Assembly (NCBI GenBank): GCA_037576215.1
Contig: JBANDB010000015.1
Location: forward strand, 372,001-436,000
Reading direction: 5' to 3'
Origin: Armillaria gallica
Lineage: Eukaryota; Basidiomycota; Agaricomycetes; Agaricales; Physalacriaceae
Length of the DNA stretch: 64,000 nt
This document shows, one piece after another, positions 56,392 through 64,000 of the stretch (position 1 is the first letter of the stretch; each line of letters begins with the position of its first letter). A program made the position numbers and the translations under genes. The notes beneath the pieces are model-generated. The model saw only the letters and a list, made by a program, of their open reading frames with translations. It did not search any database and had not been told where the DNA came from.

Positions 56392-58561
56392 ATGGAGCAT
56401 CAGTTCACCTACGAATATTTGAACAAGAACCCTACTGGTTTGCTACACAAAAAAGATACTGTGAATCGTATGTCCGTTCTTCCTTTTTTTTACAACTTAA
56501 TTTGATTCAATGAGACAGCTATTGGGCCTTTCGATGGAAGACTGGGCACGCTTATTGACAAAGAGTGGTTCATGGTGACTCCCAACGGGTTTGTATTGTA
56601 CCAGCCTCCTCTTGGTATCAACCGGGAGATGTACATGCGGGCAAACTTTAAGTACGGCGCCGATGACCCGCTGTTATGGCCCCAATTCTACGTGCGTTCT
56701 GATCCATGGCTCTGTTGCATATGAAAGCGATCCAGAGATCCGCTTGACCCCTTCCTGCCACTCTACAACCCCGTCACACGGTCCGATTTCAGTACATCGG
56801 GATCTCCATTGCAGGAAAATCAACTCGGAAAATATCAAGATGCATCACTTGCTCGGCTTCACGCATCAGCTCAAACAATCATCAACATATCAGAATCTCA
56901 GAGCTGGGGACCTTCTGACTCCTTGCTTCGGGATTTCCACCGTGGCTTGTCCACGCTCCTTCATTGCCTAGAGTCATTGCCTTTTACTTTCAATAGGCTT
57001 CGTCTGACTGTTTCGGAGACCCAGTGCATAGCAATTGAAATGCGTGCTGTCATAGACTACATCATGGTTTATAGACCACGTATGCTATCAACCAATGTCC
57101 CTCCCTCCACCGCTGCCGATCTAGAGCTCATTGGTGCCTTCACGACGGACCCAGTCATTGTTGAAGAGTTTTTCCGAGCCAGGATTCCAGTCTGGCTTTT
57201 ACTTAAGTTGGATCGGCTTCCTTTCACACGAATCGATGCCCATTTCGTCCCTTTAGAGCCTAGCGAATACCTTGCTCTTGATCCTCCAAAAATACAGCTT
57301 TGATCGGTCTTTATTGGGGCGTCGGACCAAACTGAAAAATACAAAGCATTCCGGCTCTTTACGCACAATCACTTGAGACTACCGAACCCTTTTGCGCTTA
57401 TCCCTGGCGAAGTTTGTTCGAACCCTCCTCTGCCAGAGCCAGAGCCGTCAACGTCAACATGCAGCAAGCCATGTAAGTTAGTATTCCTTATCTGTCCTTG
57501 ATGTTCTAAAATCGGTCGTAGACGATACTCCCAATCAAAGAACAAAACCGAAGCAGCCGAGTCAATCTAGCCAGAGAGAACTCTTTCTTTCAGTTATTGT
57601 TCACCCTCTTTTGCCACCAGCTATTCTGCTGTGGCAAGCAGCAGTGGAATCTATGAGCTCAGATCATTCTCGATGTTACCCAGAAGCGAGGATTGCCGAA
57701 GCAAATGGGTACATCTTTCCACGTCCAGATATCTTTGTTGGTGCACAGGATGAACGGAAAGCTCTCGAGCTCGTCAAGGCATGGCTATGTCTACATCCCT
57801 TGCTGCTTGCACGTGTTTCTTGTTCATCGTATTCAGCGCAGCCACTAGCTCATCAATCATGGCATGTCATTCTAAATTTGGATCGCTTGATAAAAAACGC
57901 AAGCTCAGGCGATGCCAGCTCATCTAGAACGATACCGACAAAAGCAGGAAAATGTAGAGAAAAAGCCATCGATTTTTTGCAAGGCTGTGCTGGCGAGTTG
58001 CGAATTGATACCAACTTCAATGTTGGTCCAGCGGTTTAGAGAGGTATAGAGCTTGAGAATTTAATGGATGATCACCATCGTGAAATCGTCTGGGAGCTCG
58101 CAGAACTCAACTTCAGATTTGAGTTGCTTGCATTGGATGCACGAGCGGCAACAAATGGCGGCAACCACGACTTGCTCCTGTGCTGTCTGCCCTATGGTCT
58201 TACCACAGCATTTGTCGCAGTCGACGTTGGCAGTGCTAATCACGGACTGGGGCATCCAACTTGGCGGCAGAGAGCTCCATATGTCTTTCCGTTGATGAAT
58301 GCGATGCGGTCTTGGAGAGCCTGTCCCGATTTAATCCAACAGAAGAAGACCGGCTATACGGAGGCAGAATTTGATGAGATGGAACGATGTATCACTCTTT
58401 TCTATGCAGACTCCTTCTTTTGCTTTTTCGGTCGTGCACCAGTCATTCCATGTCATCTCTCCCATTTCCCGCAGACTTCGTTTGTACCCGAGACCCACAA
58501 GGAATTATACACGGAAAGATCTGGTCTCGTGTTTGATCTTGCACAATTCTATGAGCCGTAG
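56392..58561 (+). pseudogene. uncharacterised Agaricomycete protein with two nonsense codons
   Basis: Exons 56392-56467, 56519-56691, 56728-57472 and 57522-58561 join in one frame with GT..AG introns of 51, 36 and 49 nt. The start is MEHQFTYEYLNKNPTGLLHKK. Conserved-looking blocks are VTPNGFVLYQPPLGINREMY, PFLPLYNPVTRSDFSTSG, SETQCIAIEMRAVIDYIMVY, IVEEFFRARIPVWLL, REIVWELAELNFRFELLALD and FYADSFFCFFGRAPVIPCHL. I have seen this order in long unnamed Agaricomycete proteins. TGA at 57301-57303 and TAG at 58037-58039 interrupt the frame; CGA and CAG would restore sense. No enzyme motif seen. The full length would be about 680 residues. Confidence 0.7.
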
Positions 58562-58721
58562 TACCTTTTGAGTTTGATATATGCCCCCCTGGTAAATTCT
58601 TTTGCGCTACGTGAGTTCTATAGCACCTTTTCACATTTTTCTTTCATCGTTAATGGTGTTACAGGATACTAGTATAAATTTGCCCATTTTTAGCGTCTAT
58701 GTAATACAACAACAATTGCCC

Positions 58722-61700
58722 TCAGTCACGGCAACCGGCATACTTAAGTGATTTCATCCTGAGGAATAAATCACTGTCAACACTATCAATGACTAAATAC
58801 TCCTTGAATCCGTCCTTTGCTTTGACCCCAAAGTCCTCAACCAAGAGAGCCCCCCGAATAATCATGTAGACGGACACGTATGCAGATTCGCTTCTTTTTT
58901 GTGCTCGGACTCGGTAAAAACCGAGGTCTTTGTCTAGCTTTTCATTAGTTGCATCTACAGGTTGATTGAAAGGATGAACAAGAGCAAGAGGAAATGATTT
59001 CCCCACAATAACACACATGAAGATCATTATCAGCTGGGCAAAGTATGGACGCTCGGTGCTGTCAACCAGAAGAAAATCATATCGAGAATGGTTATAGAAA
59101 TTCTGACTGCATCGCAAATAGTCGGTGGATGTGGTCCAGTCAACCATGTTCTCGTAGTTGACTTTCAAAAGTCCATATAGCTGAATCTGTAAGTGGTGTA
59201 TTGATCAGGAAAATAACGGTCTAATGATTAACCTGTAGCTTACCTCTTCATCTGGCTTGAATAATTTGAATGACACCTTTTTCCCATCAACTTCGGGAAT
59301 GATATCAGTGTATTTTGCGAACTGTCCGACCATGAAGGCTGATAGACGCGTTCGAAAGCCTTGGAATGCTGGGTCGTCCGCTTTCAAAGCTCTGACTTCC
59401 CCGATTTTGAAGACTCCACCCCCTTTACCATGGTGACCACGTAAAGTCACTTTTCCAGAGTATTCAGAGACTGATGTATCCTGATCTTCGAGCTTGTCAT
59501 TATTGTTTCCAGATGTTTCTTGGATTTTCAGCTGCTCGTCATGTAAGTCGATTTGCTGACGTATAAACAATGCAGCATTGCACCATGAATCCACTCGTAG
59601 AATCTAAATCAAGACCGATTCAGCTGCAATACCAACACCGACATTTGAATCACCTGTTCTGCTACATCTTTGAAATTGGTTCGTAATTGATATGCATCCT
59701 TTAGGGGGCCATGCATCTTCTCATTGGGCTTCGTATTGTAATTGAGCGTGACCCCCTTTTGCAAGATATCATCAACCATGTGCTGGTGAGAATGGACTTT
59801 TGGGAAGTTCCACGATTTTGCGCCTGGATCAATTGACCGTGTGAGTTGTTCATACTCCTACATTCTATCAGATCTTCACTTATGAATATTATTAGAGACG
59901 GCTTACCTTTATGAGCGCCGAAAACCTGAGCAGTTCATCCCGAATAGCTTGTATACTGCGCTCAGTATGAAGGTTGAGGCCAGCGTACATATGAAGCTCT
60001 ATATAGCTTCGGACACACTTCAACAAATGATACCTGTGCTCGTCGTTGTTCTCTGTAAGGATATTATGCATGACAAAGATGATGTGCTTAAAGTGAACTC
60101 TTTATTCAGTTGCCATGAATTGAAAGCGAGATCTTGAACTTACTTTGGACAGGTCTTCGTACTTTCCACCATCGGCAAAATGAACTGCCATGAAACCACT
60201 TTCGAAATGATATAGATTCCTCCAGTGTGGAAAGAGCTTAATTCTAGCGAAGAAGTTCAGAATATGGACAGAACGTGAGCACGAGTCTCGATATAGTACT
60301 TACTGATCATCTGCCTGTCCTATAGATTTCCAGCCTAATGCTTCAATTCGGGAGACGACTTCATGTCTGAGATGGTCTCCAAAAAGACCATTATCATGTG
60401 CATGGAGGGGATCAAAAGAAAGTGCACGGAACGGATTGCAGTCTTCAATGTTCCAAAAAGCATTCTATTCAAGTCCTATTAGTTCAAGAAAGGTGGCACG
60501 AAGCAAGGGTTTGCTAACCTCAATATTTCTCAAGCCGAAGCCAGAAAGAAACTTGTTTCGAGCACCCTTTGTTGGAATAGCAGCAGCATCTGCGAGTATT
60601 TCTTGAGTCTGCTGTTTTGTCCTTAGCTCGTATATGATGTCTAGATTGTACTGTTCCAATTTTGGTACCAGACAGACAACACATGGCTTCAGACCATTGG
60701 TGCCTCGTATAAGTACAACAAAATTCCTGCTATTCAGTGAGAATTATGCCGCAATAAATTTGAAATTTAGCACTTACGCTTCATCGTAATCACAGCTTTT
60801 GATTGGTACTCGAGGGAACATTTGAATATCTGTCTTTGCCAAGCAAAGATGAACCCATCCCCCTGTTCTGCTTGGCACGAATAGTGGCTCAAGAATATAT
60901 TTGAAGGCGGCATGCCACACACGGCGCTTGAAGTCGACATAATAGACCTTCTTCCTGAATTTTGCTTCCTCTTTCATCTAAGTACAGGTGAGTTTTGCTG
61001 AAGCAACATCAGTTGAACTGCTGTAGAAGACACAAACCACTGGTAACCACCCGACGACGCATCCACCACCAACACCGTTTCCATTTCGTATGTCGATTGG
61101 AAGGTTACCGCAGCGTGCAATGACAGGATATCCTTGAGCGGTGCCGAATGAAGAGAGACGCGTTTTGTCGGCGTATATAATAAAGTAGAGGACCTTAGCT
61201 CCCTCTGGGAGTGCTGTCTGTGGTAAGCCATCTCATAGTAAGTTGTATGATCTGTGGACAAAGTTCTTAAGCATACCTGTAGATCCCAAAATGCTTGCGC
61301 TGTCCATGGTTCGTCTACAAACCTTTCAAAGGCATGTCCATTCCACTTTGAAAGCTGAACGGCGTCCCAAACAAAATGAGGCTCCAACATTGGGTTCTGG
61401 ATCAATTCCAGTGCCCATGCCCACAAATTCCGCCGGTAAACATCATAGGTATAGTCCTTACCTCGGAGTTGTACGGTAACCGTCGACTTCTCGAACTGAA
61501 ACAGAAAAATATAAGATAATTTGTCAACGACGCTGCAAGACCATAAGGACATATGGGAGTAATTAAATTGGCTGCGCGATCCCAATGTTCCTTGAACTCC
61601 TTTGGGCTATGAATGTTAAACTCGGCGCTAGGACTGCTTTCTGCCTCCGGGTTCAATAGTCGAAACATGGTCTTCATCTGCCTCTCATTCAGAGCGGCGT

Positions 61701-62342
61701 CGAGAATGAGTTCAGCGAGTTCAAAGTCACAGCGTGATGCAAATGGTCGCCATGGATGAGGGTCAATAGGTGGTTCAATGTGTTGGAATGCTGAAGACGA
61801 ACGATAATCCTCAAAATGAGCTATCTGGGTTGGACGTCCGCTGGATGGATGGTATACTGTTCGGATGTCATCGAGCTTGTATTCTGGTGCACCGTGAACG
61901 CTCTCTTCATGAGTTTCAGGTAGGGAGGCAGCGATGCTGTTGTCTGGATCAGGGTGCGCTGCTATGTCATCGTTTGGAACAGGATATATCACTTCGTGCA
62001 AATATTAGCAGTGCGACACCGGATGTAATACAGGAATGACTGACATCCTGGATCTGGGATATTTCCCGACTGGTATGCATCAATAGCAGTACCAATATCA
62101 TTCCCTGAAGGTACTGTAACAATTGTTTGCACTAGACCTAGGCAACACTGTCAGAACACAAACAGGAAAATAAAATGCATGGTGGCAAACTACTCACCAG
62201 TGTTGAACAGTTGCTGCTCATACAGTGCATTATCCTGCTGTTTATCAAACTTTCGTTTGCAAGCAGTTTGGTGCCTATTCAGACCACGGAGTGCAAAGGA
62301 ATGAGGACAGTATTGGCACTGCACCTTAGGAGTGGGCGGCAT
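58722..62342 (-). CDS. Plavaka-type DNA transposase
   Basis: Multi-exon minus-strand gene. ATG at 62342 begins a zinc finger, CQYCPHSFALRGLNRHQTACKRK, in exon 1 (62342-62198, GTGAGT donor). Later exons give HPWRPFASRCDFELAELILD, DYTYDVYRRNLWAWALELI, KWNGHAFERFVDEPWTAQAFW, VYYVDFKRRVWHAAFKYILEP, CNPFRALSFDPLHAHDNGLFG, TKPNEKMHGPLKDAYQLRTN, ALFIRQQIDLHDEQL, LRGHHGKGGG and a C-terminus with VDWTTSTDYLRCSQNFY and LALVHPF. This order matches the Plavaka family of the CMC (CACTA-related) group, which moves DNA by cut and paste. Acidic residues lie in blocks typical of the catalytic core. I saw no premature stop in the exons read. Terminal inverted repeats were not found. Confidence 0.85.
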
Positions 62343-63369
62343 TGGGATGTGAGTACAAAAATGATCAGATTGAGTGTTGGGGACTCCAATTTTATTGTCT
62401 ACAAGTTGGTAGGTTTTATATTACTTATCACCCTACAGTAGCCCAGCGGCAGCATGCATTTTTGGCGATGGATGGCCGTTGTCCAGCAAATTGTAACATA
62501 TGTGATATCTCCATTGATTTTCCTGAGGTTATCTGCAGCATAGGAAGTCAAGGAAGTCAAGATATGTTGAGGATTCGAAAGGCTGAGATTACTGGCACAG
62601 GCAGAGCACCAACCATCATTGAATTGTAAAACTCAGGGTTTCTAGCGAATCTATATTTGGATGATGCGAGGGATTATCTTATCTCTTATTATATCTAGAT
62701 AAGATAACCGAGCCTAATATTCAACACGGTAGCATATCGGGCCGGATAATATTCCAAATTGCCTAATTAGGTTCTTACACAATCTCGGACATATGACCAA
62801 TCAATTGACACATGATCATGTCGCATCTGTGTTTTTCCATTCATTTACCATCTTTGACGTGTTCCTCTGCGATATACTGCAACATGTTGCTTCCAACATC
62901 GTCGGAAACCTCAAGAAAGCGTAAATACAACAGGATTTTGACATCAGATCTCCAAATACCTGTAGTAATTAGGCTTGGTTTTACTGGACTTTAATGTGAG
63001 ATCCCACGAGATCTCGTGAGGGAGCGAGAGATCTTGCACGGGCCTGCGAGGCCTCGCAAGATCGCGTGAGGTCTCACAAGATCTCGAGCAATCGTGTGAG
63101 GAGACCCTTCACCGGCATTGATCGGCTTGATCATTTTGACAATCCATTACTATATTGGTGCACTGACAAAGCCCTCTTGTCACAGCAGTCACAAAGTCCC
63201 TTCCCAGGCATGGTTCACACTTTCGGAGAATACTTGATATTTTGGAGCCAATAATATATAACCAATGAAGGAAGAATGTATTCACATGTGACATCACACC
63301 TTTGTTGGTCACATCACGGTGCTGAAATCATGCCTAACCATGAACTTCAGTCATTAATGATCTTCCAGT
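62343..63369. other. no gene; palindrome-rich spacer
   Basis: Between the Plavaka start and the NRAMP pseudogene. It holds GATAAGATAA-type words near 62695 and the cluster of palindromes at 62998-63100. No coherent frame on either strand. Confidence 0.5.
62998..63100. repeat. cluster of short perfect palindromes
   Basis: CACGAGATCTCGTG (63005-63018) and TGCGAGGCCTCGCA (63045-63058) are perfect 14-bp palindromes. GTGAGGTCTCAC (63066-63077) is nearly so. GAGATCTTGC and GCAAGATCGC flank them. The block is GC-rich within AT-rich surroundings. Confidence 0.7.
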
Positions 63370-64000
63370 GTCTACATTAATTCTTGAATTTCTCTGGACG
63401 ACCGCGAGTCAAACAAGGGTCCATCATCCCACAGTACAGACAAGTCTTGACAAAGGAAAGCGAATTGTTGGTTTGTACGTGTGTTGGGCTCATGGGTGGG
63501 ATGCAGAAAGCGAACTGAATCCATTGTTTGAACCTTTAACCCTTCGGTTTCTCCACGTCGAGATCGTCCGACGACTCCGATACACGGTCATGTGTTGCCA
63601 TAACTTGCCAATGCCGAGCCGAGAAAGAGACTGTGTGGCATGACCATTGCTCTTATTTTTTGTGCCCACCGACGTATACAGCACCCCATCCTTGAATATG
63701 TACTTTGACGGACATATCCAAGGAAAGCGCCGGAGTGAACATCCACACAGGCAATGATGATGCACATACAGATCAGGACTGCAATCACCAGCATGGCTAT
63801 GATCACCTCATATATGCGTACAGGCCTCCCACGGAGTGGATCACCCAAGGTGAGGATGAGGAGAATGTTGAATGCGGTGATGAGCACACCATGTCAAATC
63901 TCGAGGGCAGGGAAGAGCAGGCATAACGCAATGGCTGATGGAGCAGATGGTAATGATAATTCAACAGACCCGGAAATATCATTATTAGCAGGAGCCCACC
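63370..64000 (-). pseudogene. NRAMP (Nramp/MntH-type) metal transporter, decayed, runs off the window
   Basis: On the minus strand the order AIALCLLFPALEI, HGVLITAFNILLILTLGDPL, RIYEVIIAMLVIAVLICMCIII, GYVPSKYIFKDGVLYTSVG and MVMPHSLFLGSALA follows the middle of NRAMP proton-coupled Mn/Fe transporters. MPHSLFLGSALA is the signature helix, whose MPH motif helps bind the metal. Later, NNSLSFVKTCLYCGM matches the next helix region. A TGA stands where Trp would fit (EIWHGV), the frame changes around MVMPHS (about 63640), and a TAA follows KPKG. So it is a pseudogene fragment; the N-terminal part lies beyond 64000. Confidence 0.75.

Noticed and set aside
1..64000. CRISPR arrays, operons, ribosome binding sites
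   Set aside because: The sequence is eukaryotic; the only short tandem arrays (41964 and 56063) have few units and no adjacent cas-like genes.

Overview
The window looks like repeat-rich nuclear DNA of a mushroom-forming basidiomycete (Agaricomycetes). Reasons: genes are cut by short introns of about 38-85 nt with GTRNGT donors; several proteins resemble families I know almost only from Agaricomycetes (DUF6699, a DUF6698-like protein, the Plavaka transposase, a viroplasmin/RNase H1 N-terminal protein, compact caspase-domain metacaspases); and the repeats are fungal chromoviruses and a RNase H-bearing LINE. I cannot name the species. Family names come from memory of motifs, not from a search.

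Layout. 0.7-4.6 kb: a divergent pair of host-type genes. 5.8-15.1 kb: a minus-strand chromovirus (Ty3/gypsy) with one LTR (14730-15093), a chain of small ORFs before gag, then gag and pol. Its gag is split by a 3-kb, almost perfect palindrome (about 9347-12347), and its pol ends in the reverse transcriptase, where a related palindrome end (about 5780-6102) has landed. 15.1-25.3 kb: a plus-strand LTR, then a second chromovirus whose ORF0, gag and pol keep their frames but carry ten TGA and one TAG stop, then its 3' LTR (24886-25329). 25.3-35.6 kb: a DUF6699 gene, broken and inverted metacaspase copies, and a multi-exon membrane protein. 35.6-41.2 kb: a LINE with one intact 1853-codon ORF. 41.2-52.9 kb: mostly decayed DNA with small repeats. 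53-54.9 kb: a DUF6698-like gene with one nonsense codon. 56-58.6 kb: a hairpin repeat array in front of a decayed host-type gene. 58.7-62.3 kb: a Plavaka transposase. 63.4-64 kb: an NRAMP metal transporter pseudogene running off the edge.

How it fits together. Most of the window is transposons and their debris. Three things stand out. First, the palindromic element carries tRNA-like Pol III A and B boxes in its termini and a probable 9-bp target duplication. Second, the minus chromovirus has a primer-binding site that is the exact 13-nt complement of the predicted start of its own transcript, the Tf1-type self-priming layout. Third, stop codons in old repeats are almost all TGA where arginine is expected, which points to CpG-to-TpG decay by cytosine methylation. 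The LINE and the Plavaka gene show no such decay and are probably younger.
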